DNA of 39,565 nt, taken from NCBI GenBank assembly GCA_047620505.1, contig JBLHKS010000049.1:1-39565 (forward strand), given 5' to 3'. This stretch comes from JBLHKS01 sp047620505 (lineage in GTDB: Bacteria; Verrucomicrobiota; Verrucomicrobiia; Verrucomicrobiales; DEV007). Shown here in pieces: positions 8,288 through 17,777 of the stretch. How positions within the stretch are numbered: the stretch's first letter is position 1; every line of letters begins with the position of its first letter. The notes under the pieces were generated by a model, which ran no database searches, had not been told where the DNA came from, and was given only the letters and a program-made list of their open reading frames with translations. A program made the translations under genes and the position numbers.

Positions 8288-9735
8288 GATTTTTTATTCT
8301 GCTTCTTTTTGCCGACACTTTTGATCGCTTCCGCCTCGACTTCGGCATCAAACTCCGGATTCGCTTCAGTCGGAATCGGCGCATCGATCGACTTCCTCCA
8401 GGCATCGAGCTGAGCCAGCAGCTGTTGAGTTTTCTCGGGCTGAGTTTCGGCGAGATTGGTCGCTTCACCGATGTCTTCGTTCAGGTCGTAAAGCTCGAGC
8501 GCGCCATCCTCGAAATACTGATGAAGTTTCAAATTTCCAACCCTAATGATCGAACATGGCCGAGATCGAAACAACGGATCGCGCTGCTCGCCGGTTACGC
8601 CGTTGTAGGATTGAAGGTAGGCCGGAAAGTGCCAGTAAAGCGGCCGCTGAGCAAATTCGGATCCAGCCTCACCTTTGAAAAGCGGGACGAGACTCTTCCC
8701 ATCGCCAGGCTGCCCCTCTGGCAATTCCGCGCCGCTGATTTCACACAACGTCGGGTAGAGATCGACGCCGATGATCGGGGTTTCGTTCTTCTGCCCGGCT
8801 TCGACCACACCCGGCCACTTCACGAAAAATGGAACGCGAATCCCACCTTCGTAGTAAGTCCCTTTGTAGCCCTTGAGCGGATCCATGTCGGTTGCCGGCC
8901 CATAGCCGCCGTTGTCAGAGAAGAATAAAATCGCGGTGTCGTCAGCGAGGCCGAGTTCTTCCAGTTTCGCCAGGATGTGGCCGACTCCGTCGTCGACCGC
9001 CTGAATCATCGTCGCCATTTTCGTGTTGGAATGAACCACGCCGGGCTCCTTCGCCTCGTACTTCGGTAAGAGATCTTTCTTCGCCTGGATCGGTGTGTGA
9101 ACGGCAAACAAGGTCAAATAAAGCGCCCAGTTTTGATCTTTGTTAGTGCTGATGAACTCTGCGGCTTTGTTGCAAATCGTCTCCGTCACAAACTCGCCTT
9201 TCGGCGCATCCTGAAGGCCGGGCGCGTTTCCGTGAGGCGGGTAGTAGCCTTTTGGTGGCCCGCCCGAATGCGTGCCGCCGATGTTGAGATCGAATCCGTA
9301 CGGAATCGGATCATTGCTGAGGTGCCACTTGCCCATCGTCGCCGTTTTGTAACCCGCCGATTGGAGCTGATGCGCCCAAGTCCGAATTTTCGGATCGAGC
9401 GTCGACGTACCCGCGATGTGTTCGAGCCGTCGGTGTTTCGCGTTACCCCTTGGGTTGGTTCCGACGTTAAAAACTTCATGCCTCGGTGTGTACTGGCCGG
9501 AAAGCAGACAGGCCCGAGCCGGAGCACAGTTCGCGGCGCAGGAATACGCGTTCGTAAAAATCATCCCCTCACCAGCGAGCTTGTCGAGGTTCGGCGTTTC
9601 GTAAAAATCGCTTCCCATGTAGCTGGTGTCCTTCCAGCCAAAGTCATCGAGAAAGATAAAAAGAATGTTCGGTCTGTCGGCGGCAAATGCAGCCGAGCCG
9701 CTGAGGAATAATAAAGTCAGAATCAATCGTTTCAC
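8284..9735 (-). CDS. Secreted arylsulfatase-type sulfatase
   Basis: The 483-residue family S1 formylglycine sulfatase begins at GTG with a signal peptide (MKRLILTLLFLSGSAAFA). The metal-binding pair Asp30-Asp31 follows NILFIFL, and the catalytic Cys70 lies in C-A-P-A-R, the C-x-P-x-R motif that needs conversion to formylglycine, with the usual LLSGQY downstream. GKWHLS (about 137) and FFSDNGG with GGIRVPFFVKWPG provide further active-site and family blocks. It hydrolyses sulfate esters, probably on polysaccharides, outside the cytoplasm. It heads a two-gene unit with the methyltransferase and is divergent from the second heme-binding protein over 93 bp. Confidence 0.93.
   Translation of the reverse strand: MKRLILTLLFLSGSAAFAADRPNILFIFLDDFGWKDTSYMGSDFYETPNLDKLAGEGMIFTNAYSCAANCAPARACLLSGQYTPRHEVFNVGTNPRGNAKHRRLEHIAGTSTLDPKIRTWAHQLQSAGYKTATMGKWHLSNDPIPYGFDLNIGGTHSGGPPKGYYPPHGNAPGLQDAPKGEFVTETICNKAAEFISTNKDQNWALYLTLFAVHTPIQAKKDLLPKYEAKEPGVVHSNTKMATMIQAVDDGVGHILAKLEELGLADDTAILFFSDNGGYGPATDMDPLKGYKGTYYEGGIRVPFFVKWPGVVEAGQKNETPIIGVDLYPTLCEISGAELPEGQPGDGKSLVPLFKGEAGSEFAQRPLYWHFPAYLQSYNGVTGEQRDPLFRSRPCSIIRVGNLKLHQYFEDGALELYDLNEDIGEATNLAETQPEKTQQLLAQLDAWRKSIDAPIPTEANPEFDAEVEAEAIKSVGKKKQNKKS
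8416..8427. repeat. Near-copy of the palindrome (1 mismatch)
   Basis: CAGCAGCTGTTG, encoding Gln-Gln-Leu-Leu on the minus strand in the C-terminal helix of the sulfatase. Confidence 0.55.
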
Positions 9736-9769
9736 GGCGATGACTCAGGCGCAGGACTCAGCTACGCGC

Positions 9770-9781
9770 CAGCAGCTGCTG
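9770..9781. repeat. CAGCAGCTGCTG palindrome, copy 2 (intergenic)
   Basis: Perfect copy in the 93-bp divergent intergenic region 9736-9828, which must hold the promoters of the sulfatase (minus) and the heme-binding protein (plus). It lies 35 bp from the first start codon and 48 bp from the second. No coding constraint explains it here. Confidence 0.9.
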
Positions 9782-9828
9782 ACGAAAAATCGCTGGCCTC
9801 GGGCCAAGCTGGCGACAAGCCTTCAACC

Positions 9829-12687
9829 ATGAATTTTTTCCGCATTCTGATTTTGTTTGCCTTTGGCATACCCGCGATCGTCATCGCCACCGAATGGGTT
9901 TGGGATGACAGCGACCGAAACCGCTCGGCGGGCAACCACGTAAACATCGCGAAGGTCTTCGAAATCGAATCTGTCCCGGCCGCTGCTCGGCTTACGATCA
10001 CGAGCGATTTCGCCTTCGTCGAAGCGGAAGTGAACGGTCATCGATTCGCTGAGATCGAACCCTACGATCCGGTCCGCGTGCTTGACGTCAGCGCACAGAT
10101 CATCAAAGGGGAAAACAGCATTGCGCTGATCTGCAACTCGGTGGAGGGACCTTCTGCGGTCGCTGCCTCCCTCGAATTTCTGGACGACCAGGGAGACGTT
10201 ATTGAAGCCGTCGAAACGAACGAAAACTGGATCATCCTGGATCAAGGCGAGTTGCGTTCGGTAAAGACGTTTGGACAAGTCAGGCCATCGCGATTCGCTC
10301 CAAACGTTCTACCGGACATCAGCCAATTCGAAGAGTACAACCAATGGAGGGAGGCAACCGAAGGGACAGACGCGAACCTTTCCCCTCTCCCGCCAGGATT
10401 CGAAATTGAGCTTATTCGAGCTGCACAGGAAGGCGAGGATTCTTGGGTAAGCATGGCTTTCGATTCGAAAGGCCGGATCATCATCGGCAAAGAAAAGAAG
10501 GGTCTGCTTCGCCTGACATTACCAAAAGAGGAAGGTGGAGAAATTAAGGCGGAGACGATCGATGACACATTGTTAGAGTGCCGAGGCCTGCTCTGGGCTT
10601 ATGAATCGATCTACGTGAACGCCAACGTCGGCGAAGGACTCTACCGCTTGCACGACGCGAATGGCGACGATCGGATTGATGGGGACGAGATCGAGCTTCT
10701 CAAGAATCTCGGCCGCGGCGGCGGGCATGGACGGAATGATCTCGCGTTAGGGCCGGACGGGCTGATTTATTCGATCCACGGCGACTCCGTCAAGATCCCT
10801 GAAGGCGATCGGTTGCTTACCGTTCCCGAAACCGAGGAAGCTAACCCGAAAGGTCACCTCGCGCGCATGGACAAGGACGGGAAAAACTGGGAAGTCCTCA
10901 ATCGCGGCCTGCGTAATCCGTATGGAATCGCGTTCAACCGAGATGGCGAGGCTTTCACCTACGATGCGGACAACGAGGGCGACGTGGGTTTGCCCCTCTA
11001 CCGCCCCACGCGAGTAAGCCATCTGGTCGCTGGCGCGAACTACGGCTGGCAGCAATCCGCTGACCCGGCCTGGAGTTGGCCGGTCTGGGCACCGGACACC
11101 TGGCCGACGACCTGTGACATCGGTCGGGGGTCACCGACTTCGATCAAATTCGGCTACGGGACCAATTTTCCGCAGCACTGGAGCGAGGCGCTCTACGTAC
11201 TGGATTGGGCTTACGGACGAATCATCTCGGTCCGTTTCACGCCAAGGGGAGCGAGCTACTACGCGACTGCCGATGAGTTTCTGCGCGGCCGACCGCTCAA
11301 CGTCACCGATCTCGAAATCGGCCCCGACGGAGCGATGTATTTCGTGACCGGCGGCCGCAAAACTCAGGCCGCACTTTATCGAATCTCCTATAGCGAAGAT
11401 ATTGGAGGAAGCCCGCCTGCGTCAACTGAGCATGAAATTGCTCGGGCCAAGTTTTCGGCAAACTCGCGCGTTTTGCGTCGACATCTTGAGCGGGCGACTC
11501 TGAAAATGGGCGATCTAGAATCTCATCTTGGCTCCTTCGATCCATGGATTCGCGGAGCCGCGAGAGTCGCATTTGAGAAACTCATCTTGAACGATGAAAT
11601 CGAAGATTCCGCGCCAATCGCGATCCCTGACAAGCCCACTAGATTCGATCGCGACCGCAAAGATCTCGCTGAGGCGACCAAGTTCCTCGCGATGGTTCGC
11701 ACGCTCGAAATCGAGCCCGGTGAGTTTGACGAAATGCTTGTGAAGTCCGCCCGATTCTTTCGCTCAGCGACACTGAAGTTGTTGCTGCTTCGCGTCATCG
11801 AAATGCGCGGATCGGAGTCACCAGATCTCCTGACCCAACTCGAAAAACTCTACCCTGACAAAGACACCAGAGTTAATCGTGAATTATGCAAGGTCCTCGT
11901 TCAGCTTGGCAGCGAAATCGTGGTGGAACGAACTCAGCAGCTGCTGGCCGCTTCGGAAAGCCAGTTTGATCGGCTGCATTACATCGAGCGCCTCAGTCAC
12001 GCCCAAACCGGCTGGACTCCCGAAGGGCGAGAGGCCTATTTCAAGTCGCTGCTGCACGCCAAACGGTTCACGAGCGGCGATCGCAATCTGCCCGGCTATC
12101 TCAAACGTATCCAGGAACGCGCTCTGGCCAGCACACCACAGGAAAGCCGCGAGGCGTTCTCCGCGTTGCTCGCTGATTCTCAGCTCGCTTCGGCACCTAC
12201 CCCGGATGTTCGCCCTGTAGTTCAGCAGTGGAAAATGACGGACTTTGATGACGATTCGATAAAGGGCGGCGATCCGGCAAAAGGTCGCGAATTGTTCAGT
12301 GCTTCGGCCTGCGATCGCTGCCACCAGTTCGGCGCGCGCGGCACGCCTGTCGGACCGGATTTAACGACCGTAGCCAGCCGTTTCAATCGACAAGACTTGC
12401 TCAGATCGATCGTTACCCCATCCGAAGTCATCGCCGAGCCCTACCGCACTTACCTCATCACAAAGAAGGACGGAACAACCGTTCTCGGCCGGCTGATCCG
12501 CGAAGATTTCCGCACATCCACCCTCTTCATCTCCCCCGACATTTTCGCGCCGAACGAGCTGGTTGAAGTTTCAAAGCACGACATCGAGTCCTACTCCGAA
12601 ACCTCGATTTCACCCATGCCCCCGAGTTTGCTGGACACCCTGACGCGAGAAGAAATTCTCGACCTCCTCGCCTTCCTTAAATCCTAA
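9829..12687 (+). CDS. PVC-type membrane dehydrogenase / heme-binding protein, second paralogue
   Basis: This 952-residue exported protein has the same layout as the one at 306-3278: a signal peptide (MNFFRILILFAFGIPAIVIA), an N-terminal beta domain with W-V-W-D-D, a propeller opening with LPPGFEIELIRAAQEGED, a helical repeat region, and a C-terminal heme domain with CDRCH at residues 828-832. Shared blocks include NRGLRNPYGIAFNRDGE and a YRPTRVSHLVAGANYGW segment. It is probably a sugar or aldose oxidising protein with covalent heme c, in the periplasm or at the outer membrane. The 3' end overlaps the convergent metallophosphoesterase gene by 4 bp. No strong Shine-Dalgarno is visible. Confidence 0.88.
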   Translation: MNFFRILILFAFGIPAIVIATEWVWDDSDRNRSAGNHVNIAKVFEIESVPAAARLTITSDFAFVEAEVNGHRFAEIEPYDPVRVLDVSAQIIKGENSIALICNSVEGPSAVAASLEFLDDQGDVIEAVETNENWIILDQGELRSVKTFGQVRPSRFAPNVLPDISQFEEYNQWREATEGTDANLSPLPPGFEIELIRAAQEGEDSWVSMAFDSKGRIIIGKEKKGLLRLTLPKEEGGEIKAETIDDTLLECRGLLWAYESIYVNANVGEGLYRLHDANGDDRIDGDEIELLKNLGRGGGHGRNDLALGPDGLIYSIHGDSVKIPEGDRLLTVPETEEANPKGHLARMDKDGKNWEVLNRGLRNPYGIAFNRDGEAFTYDADNEGDVGLPLYRPTRVSHLVAGANYGWQQSADPAWSWPVWAPDTWPTTCDIGRGSPTSIKFGYGTNFPQHWSEALYVLDWAYGRIISVRFTPRGASYYATADEFLRGRPLNVTDLEIGPDGAMYFVTGGRKTQAALYRISYSEDIGGSPPASTEHEIARAKFSANSRVLRRHLERATLKMGDLESHLGSFDPWIRGAARVAFEKLILNDEIEDSAPIAIPDKPTRFDRDRKDLAEATKFLAMVRTLEIEPGEFDEMLVKSARFFRSATLKLLLLRVIEMRGSESPDLLTQLEKLYPDKDTRVNRELCKVLVQLGSEIVVERTQQLLAASESQFDRLHYIERLSHAQTGWTPEGREAYFKSLLHAKRFTSGDRNLPGYLKRIQERALASTPQESREAFSALLADSQLASAPTPDVRPVVQQWKMTDFDDDSIKGGDPAKGRELFSASACDRCHQFGARGTPVGPDLTTVASRFNRQDLLRSIVTPSEVIAEPYRTYLITKKDGTTVLGRLIREDFRTSTLFISPDIFAPNELVEVSKHDIESYSETSISPMPPSLLDTLTREEILDLLAFLKS
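11935..11946. repeat. CAGCAGCTGCTG palindrome, copy 3
   Basis: Perfect copy encoding Gln-Gln-Leu-Leu (Gln frame) in the helical region of the heme-binding protein. Confidence 0.9.
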
Positions 12688-13214
12688 TCTATTTCAGATT
12701 TCCAGTCTTTCTTCTCGATGAGCGCTTCGACCTCTTCAAAAGAGAGAGGTTTGTAGTTGTGGCAGTCGACGCCGATATCAAATGAACGGCTTGTCGCATC
12801 GTCAGGCAGAGTTCCATGGGAATGCCCGTAAAGATGCCAGGTCCCGCGATGCGAATTCGGCCAAACCCTCATCGCATAATGGCAGAGCGTGATTTTCTTG
12901 CCGTTGACCTTGACCGTCAGCAAGTCGTTGACGCTCGCAAACGGAGCCGGATCTTTCCGTAAGTCCGGATCATCGTGATTGCCGATGATCAAATGGACTT
13001 CGCCATTGAGACGTTCGAGGTAGGATGAAACATCACGCTCTGCACGAAACGAGAAATCGCCGAGGTGATAAACCGTGTCCTCTGGTCCGACGACCGCATT
13101 CCAATTCTGGATCAGAGTCTTGTCCATGTTCTCAAACGACGAAAACGGCCGATTGCAGAATTTTCTGATGCCGTTGTGTCCGAAGTGGGTGTCTGCGGTG
13201 AAAAAAGTAGCCAT
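12684..13214 (-). CDS. Calcineurin-like metallophosphoesterase
   Basis: From the ATG at 13214 the product is 176 residues; a further ATG at 13229 would add five residues (MVPNH), but family members begin MATFFTADTHFGH as here. The metal-binding blocks D-x-H (TADTHFGH), G-D-F (YHLGDF), G-N-H-D (LIIGNHDD) and the late H-G-H-S-H pattern (LYGHSHG) define a binuclear metal phosphoesterase of the small YfcE-like or phage-like type. The substrate is unknown. It sits downstream of a DUF1501 gene on the same strand with about 98 bp between, and its stop overlaps the convergent heme-protein stop. Confidence 0.9.
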   Translation of the reverse strand: MATFFTADTHFGHNGIRKFCNRPFSSFENMDKTLIQNWNAVVGPEDTVYHLGDFSFRAERDVSSYLERLNGEVHLIIGNHDDPDLRKDPAPFASVNDLLTVKVNGKKITLCHYAMRVWPNSHRGTWHLYGHSHGTLPDDATSRSFDIGVDCHNYKPLSFEEVEALIEKKDWKSEID

Positions 13215-13312
13215 GTGATTCGGCACCATTCTTGATCAAATGACCGCAGTCCAATTCTAACCATTCGGATCCGGGGAATGGCGATCGAAGAGCTACCAGG
13301 AGGAAGCTTCTG

Positions 13313-14737
13313 CTAAGCCAAAATGTCGCCGATCACGTGCCCGAAATCCATCTCCAACCGCTTGTGGCCCTTAATCTCCATCCGCTTGTTTTCGATCCCT
13401 AACAAATGCATCATCGTCGCGTGCACGTCAGTCACGTAGTGCGGATTTTCCGTCGCGTGAAAGCCGATTTCGTCTGTCGCGCCATGGGCGATTCCACCTT
13501 GGATCCCGCCGCCAGCCATCCAGACGCTGAAGCCGTAAGGGTGATGATCGCGACCGTCCGCGCCTTGCGAACCCGGCGTCCGGCCAAACTCCGTCGCAAA
13601 GACGACGATCGTCTCGTCAAGCAGCCCGCGCTGCTTCAAGTCCGTCAGCAACCCTGCGATCGGCTTGTCGACCTGCATCGCCAGCTTGCTGTGATTCGCC
13701 TTCAGCTTCGAGTGCTGATCCCACGCGCCCGCCGCGCCGCTACCGTGAAAAATCTGGATGAACCGCGTCCCCCGCTCGGCGAACCGCCGCGCCGCCAGCA
13801 GCTGCTGGGCGAACGGCCGCGTCTCGTCAGCGTTGAAACCGTACATTTCCTTCGTCGCCTCGCTCTCCTCGTCGAAATTCACCACGCCCGGAACGGCGGT
13901 CTGCATCCGATAGGCTAACTCATAAGATTTGATCCGAGCTTCGAGAGTCTGATCATGCGGAAACTGCTCGGAGGCGAGCTTGTTAAGCCGATTAACCAAG
14001 CCAAAACCCAAGCGCTGCTCATCAGCGGTCACGTCGCCCTGCGGTTTTGCAAAATCCAGCGGGTTGTTCGGATCGATCTTAAGCGAAACCGAATCGTAGG
14101 CCGGCCCGAGGTAGTGGCCGTCGACTTTGTCGAAATAGCGAGGCCCCATGCTGATGAACTGCGGTAGGTTTTCGTTCAGCGTGCCCAATCCATAATTCAC
14201 CCAGGCACCGATCGTTGGGACGCGCGGATCGAGCATGTGGCGGCCGGAATGAAATTGGACCTGCGCACCGTGATTGTCGTCCGTCGTCCACATCGAACGA
14301 ATCACAGCAATGTCGTCAATTTTTGAGCCAATGTTAGGGAACCAGTCGCTCACTTCGATCCCGCTCTGGCCGTATTTTTTGTAGCCGACCTGCAGCGGGT
14401 AGATTTTTTTCCGCTGCTGTCCGTTGGCGTCGTTCACGACGACGACCCGAACTTTTTTGAGCCTCTCCGGATCCTGGACGTCGGCAAAAGGAGTTTCGTC
14501 CAGCGACTTGTCCGCGTACTTCGTCAGCGCTGGCTTAGGATCAAAGCTTTCCATGTGGCTGACGCCGCCGCGCATGAAAAGCCAGATCACGCTTTTCGCT
14601 TTGGGCGCAAAATGCGGATCGCCAGTCGGCGATTCGGAAGCAAACATCGAATTCAGCGCCATGCCGCCAAACCCAAGTCCGGCGCGGTTCAGGAACTGGC
14701 GCCTCAGCAGCTGCTGGGCGATCTCAGGCTCGATCAT
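13313..14737 (-). CDS. DUF1501 family exported protein (sulfatase-fold)
   Basis: The 474-residue protein carries a Tat-like leader (LRRQFLNRAGLGFGG) and then the DUF1501 blocks KSVIWLFMRGGVSHMESFDPKP, ARRFAERGTRFIQI, and the C-terminal VFATEFGRTPGSQG with GRDHHPYGFS and HATMMHLLG. The fold is related to alkaline phosphatase/sulfatase but no function is established. In PVC genomes it usually pairs with DUF1549/DUF1553 cytochromes; here it is the last member of the long minus-strand gene run, 65 bp after the DUF1080 gene. A paralogue lies at 35558-36940. Confidence 0.92.
   Translation of the reverse strand: MIEPEIAQQLLRRQFLNRAGLGFGGMALNSMFASESPTGDPHFAPKAKSVIWLFMRGGVSHMESFDPKPALTKYADKSLDETPFADVQDPERLKKVRVVVVNDANGQQRKKIYPLQVGYKKYGQSGIEVSDWFPNIGSKIDDIAVIRSMWTTDDNHGAQVQFHSGRHMLDPRVPTIGAWVNYGLGTLNENLPQFISMGPRYFDKVDGHYLGPAYDSVSLKIDPNNPLDFAKPQGDVTADEQRLGFGLVNRLNKLASEQFPHDQTLEARIKSYELAYRMQTAVPGVVNFDEESEATKEMYGFNADETRPFAQQLLAARRFAERGTRFIQIFHGSGAAGAWDQHSKLKANHSKLAMQVDKPIAGLLTDLKQRGLLDETIVVFATEFGRTPGSQGADGRDHHPYGFSVWMAGGGIQGGIAHGATDEIGFHATENPHYVTDVHATMMHLLGIENKRMEIKGHKRLEMDFGHVIGDILA
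13796..13807. repeat. CAGCAGCTGCTG palindrome, copy 4
   Basis: Perfect copy, extended to CCAGCAGCTGCTGG, encoding Gln-Gln-Leu-Leu just before A-A-R-R-F-A-E-R-G. The paralogous DUF1501 at 35558-36940 has C-L-L-A-R-R-F at this conserved spot and lacks the word. Confidence 0.9.
14705..14716. repeat. CAGCAGCTGCTG palindrome, copy 5
   Basis: Perfect copy encoding Gln-Gln-Leu-Leu directly in front of the twin arginines of the DUF1501 leader; two copies fall in this one gene. Confidence 0.9.
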
Positions 14738-14802
14738 TCTTAAAACTGGCGCGTCATCGCCCTTTTCGCAAAGCCGAAAACTTCAGGACGCATCGGTTGA
14801 GA

Positions 14803-15552
14803 TTACTTTTTCTTCTTCGCTTCCAGCATCCGTTTCACCCGCGCCTCTTCCTTTTTCAGGGCATCGCCAGTGACGGGCAGAGGCTCAAAACCGGGGTCCG
14901 CAGGGACTTTTTCATCAGCGGGAATTTCGCGCCAGCGCAGGTAGCGAAACCAAACGTCCTGTCCGTGATCCTGCAGCCAGAGACGACCGCCACGAGCCGC
15001 GAGATCGGCACCGCGAATGCGCAGGAGTTCGACTTGCTTCGACCATTTCGGATCTGTGTAGTCGAAGGAAAGCACGCGCTCGCCGTTGACCCAGTGCTCG
15101 ATGACCGTGCCTTTGCACTTCACGCGGCCGGTGTTCCATTCGCCGAACGGCTTGGTCGCGTCCTTCGATGGAGCCATGCAGAAAAAAAGCGAGCCAGCGG
15201 CCTGACGCGCATTCTCGCCATAGGGACTGTGGACGTTGTCGAGGATTTGATACTCGTACTGCGCAGGCCGGTAGTAGACACCGGAATTGCATCCCTTCGA
15301 GACCTTCCACTCGAAGCGAAGCTCGAAATCATCAGGCACCGTCGCCTTGCTGTAGGTCAGTGAACCACCCTTCTCTTTCCGATAAAACGCGCCGTCCTCG
15401 ATGACCCAATTTCCATCGTGATCCCAGCCATCAAAAGTTTCGCCATCGAAGACGGGAACGAAACCCTGTTCCTTTTCCGCCGAGTCGAGCGCGCCTGCGA
15501 AGAGCGGGAAAAATAAGGTGAATGTCAGGATGATTTTTGCGGTGAGTTTCAT
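14803..15552 (-). CDS. DUF1080 (3-keto-disaccharide hydrolase domain) secreted protein
   Basis: The 249-residue product has a signal peptide (MKLTAKIILTFTLFFPLFAGALD) and a single jelly-roll domain of the DUF1080 type: FDGETFDGWDHDGNWVIEDG, then FELRFEWKVSKGCNSGVYYRP, and HWVNGERVLSFD. Some family members cleave 3-keto-glycosides, in concert with Gfo/Idh oxidoreductases or similar oxidising enzymes. The C terminus is Lys-rich. Its ATG overlaps the TGA of the preceding propeller-cytochrome gene (ATGA at 15549-15552), which suggests coupled expression and a shared carbohydrate pathway. Confidence 0.9.
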   Translation of the reverse strand: MKLTAKIILTFTLFFPLFAGALDSAEKEQGFVPVFDGETFDGWDHDGNWVIEDGAFYRKEKGGSLTYSKATVPDDFELRFEWKVSKGCNSGVYYRPAQYEYQILDNVHSPYGENARQAAGSLFFCMAPSKDATKPFGEWNTGRVKCKGTVIEHWVNGERVLSFDYTDPKWSKQVELLRIRGADLAARGGRLWLQDHGQDVWFRYLRWREIPADEKVPADPGFEPLPVTGDALKKEEARVKRMLEAKKKK

Positions 15553-17777
15553 TTTGAATCTGAGTTTTTGAGGATGAAATCGACAAGCGCCTGGATTTCG
15601 GATTCCTTCAGGAGCCCGCCGACGGGAGGCATAATATTTTGGAAACCGTCAACGATTAGCGCGCCAGGCTCGAGAATCGATTGGCGAAGGTAGGCGGCGT
15701 CAGCGGAAACTTCGCGCGTTTGTCCGTTAGCAGGATCGAGCGTCTTTCGCGTTGCTCCAACCAATCCGTGAAAGCTGGGACCGACGCGCTTTGTCCCGTC
15801 GAGGCTGTGGCAGGCTGCGCAGAAGTTTTGAAACATCACACTGCCGATCTCGCCGCCCGAAAAATTGAAGAACGGCTTGGTCATGACGAGTGCGTTCTCC
15901 GGGGCGGCACCTACGATCCCTGGGTTATTTGGAATCTGGTTAACGGTGTACCAAAACTCGCCAATCCAAAGATTTTGCCCACTAGCGGAGGTCAACGATT
16001 GCGGCAGCCGAACGCGCAGGACTTCGTTTGTAGTGAGGTCCGGCAGTTCGAGAAAGACGCGGCGGCGATCGGCCGAAACAGTGGCTGAGCGGACTTCGCC
16101 GCGCCGATGACGGACCTTCTGACCGCCGTAGGTCTGAGTCGCCTGGTAACCCCATTGCGTGACGAAGTAGCCAGCGGGATTCCACCCGGAGTTGTCCGCC
16201 AGCGGTTGGGTGAACTCGATTTCAATTCCGTTCGAGCGCAGTCGAGCGGCCAACGGCTCGAAAACCTCCTTATCAGTGAAGAGGATCTTCGTCAGGCCGC
16301 TTACGTTGGCGATAAATTCGCGGTCGTTACCTCGCGCGATGCCGCCAGCGTAGAGTTCGCCTTCGGCAGTGAAAACAAGCCGATTGAAGAGATGACGAAA
16401 GCCTTGGGAAAACGGAAAAACCGCCCCCTGCATCTCGCCGCCGATCTCTTCTAGAAAAACGCGCTGGAGCCCGCCAAAGGTCGCGTCGCCGATCAGCAGC
16501 TGCTCAGCGTAAATCCCCCAACTTTCCGGCAGCAGAATCGGTTGAGTCGGCGACATCGCGATCTCGCCTTGCGGCAGCCAAACTGCGGGCGGCGTCGAAA
16601 CCGGCCGGTCAAAAAGAGACCAGGGCGGTCGGCTGCGGAAATTGTAAAAGGCTTCCGGCTGCAGGTGGATGAGTTTGTTCCCAGGCAGCCATTCGCCCTG
16701 GTTATCGGTGATGAAAATGGAACCACCGGGACCTGAGCCGATGCCGTTAGGCGTCCGCAATCCGCCAGCCACGATTTCGGTCGCTCCGGTGTCGATGTGG
16801 ACCTTGACGATGCTGCCTCGAAGATGCGCTTGCCGGTTATGCGTGTTGCGGATCGCCATCGCCACGCTGGACGCGAAATAAAGATGCGAATCCCGGATCA
16901 CCGCGCCGAAAAGGTACTCATGGTAGTCGATCGTGGCTGGCCACTCGTGCGTCAGACAGCGGTAGGTCTCGAACACGCCATCGCCGTCGGCGTCGATCAA
17001 TTCGGTCGCCTGATTTTTCTCGGTTACGAAGATTCGGTCGTCAGCGATCGCCAAACCCATCGGCTCGGAAAGTCCTTGAGCGATCCGACGAAACGGCGGC
17101 GGCCTCGATGGCGAAACGGCGTCGAGATCGAGCGAAACGAGGTCGCCTTCCCATGTCGTAAAAAGTAATTCGCGCGGGCCCCGCATGGCCATTCCGCTGA
17201 TTCGCCAGGTGTCGTCTTCAGCGCGCAAATCGAGAGCAGTCAACGCCGGATGGAGTGCGTCGAGTTTTCTGCCAAAACCCGGCGAAGCATCGGGAAAAGC
17301 AGGTGGTTCGGGCGGCTTAGCTTTCGCAAGATTCCCGTCTGTCGTGCTTTCGAGGATCAACCGACGGAAGCGAACCGGATGATCGTATTTCCGGTTCGAT
17401 GGAGGCACTAACAAGACCAGAATTGGCAGGCCGGGCCGGGCTCGAAAAACACCCAGCTCCGCCTGTCCCCAACCTTCGCCTTCAGTTTTCGAAACTTCCC
17501 AGAAACGGTCCTGCCCATCGAAAGAAATTTGGTATTCCTGATCGGGCGGCTCTGCGCACGAATATTCGATCGTTACCCGGACATCCTCCGCCTGCTTCGC
17601 CTCGATGTACCAGCCGATCGTCGCCCCACGCCCTTTGGTGATTTCCAAAACCTCGCCATCCCACTTGTTAGGACCCTCAGAAAAAATTTCCCGTGGCGGA
17701 AGGTCAAGAGCGCTCGCCGTCGATTGAACAATCAAGCTTGCGGCTACGAACAGGCCGAATGTGAATGCAATTTTCAT
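15549..17777 (-). CDS. Secreted beta-propeller protein with C-terminal cytochrome c domain
   Basis: The ATG at 17777 is chosen over one at 17798 because it starts a clear signal peptide (MKIAFTFGLFVAASLIV) and forms an ATGA overlap with the upstream gene. The 742-residue product has an N-terminal beta-sandwich (about 25-140), a propeller (about 180-500, with GLRTPNGIGSGPGGSIFITD), another beta domain, and a class I cytochrome c domain: CAACH at 653-657, GPSFHGLVG, and a likely axial Met in N-I-M-P-P at about 715. It resembles PVC cytochromes that accompany sugar-oxidising systems. It probably passes electrons from a periplasmic oxidation; the donor is unknown. Confidence 0.85.
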   Translation of the reverse strand: MKIAFTFGLFVAASLIVQSTASALDLPPREIFSEGPNKWDGEVLEITKGRGATIGWYIEAKQAEDVRVTIEYSCAEPPDQEYQISFDGQDRFWEVSKTEGEGWGQAELGVFRARPGLPILVLLVPPSNRKYDHPVRFRRLILESTTDGNLAKAKPPEPPAFPDASPGFGRKLDALHPALTALDLRAEDDTWRISGMAMRGPRELLFTTWEGDLVSLDLDAVSPSRPPPFRRIAQGLSEPMGLAIADDRIFVTEKNQATELIDADGDGVFETYRCLTHEWPATIDYHEYLFGAVIRDSHLYFASSVAMAIRNTHNRQAHLRGSIVKVHIDTGATEIVAGGLRTPNGIGSGPGGSIFITDNQGEWLPGNKLIHLQPEAFYNFRSRPPWSLFDRPVSTPPAVWLPQGEIAMSPTQPILLPESWGIYAEQLLIGDATFGGLQRVFLEEIGGEMQGAVFPFSQGFRHLFNRLVFTAEGELYAGGIARGNDREFIANVSGLTKILFTDKEVFEPLAARLRSNGIEIEFTQPLADNSGWNPAGYFVTQWGYQATQTYGGQKVRHRRGEVRSATVSADRRRVFLELPDLTTNEVLRVRLPQSLTSASGQNLWIGEFWYTVNQIPNNPGIVGAAPENALVMTKPFFNFSGGEIGSVMFQNFCAACHSLDGTKRVGPSFHGLVGATRKTLDPANGQTREVSADAAYLRQSILEPGALIVDGFQNIMPPVGGLLKESEIQALVDFILKNSDSK
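16494..16505. repeat. Near-copy of the palindrome (1 mismatch)
   Basis: CAGCAGCTGCTC; encodes Glu-Gln-Leu-Leu on the minus strand in the propeller-cytochrome. AGCAGCTGCT is intact. Confidence 0.6.

Noticed and set aside
13261..13281. Hairpin CCATTC...GAATGG between the DUF1501 and phosphoesterase genes
   Set aside because: Only six base pairs with a nine-base loop and no T-run on either strand; not distinguishable from chance.
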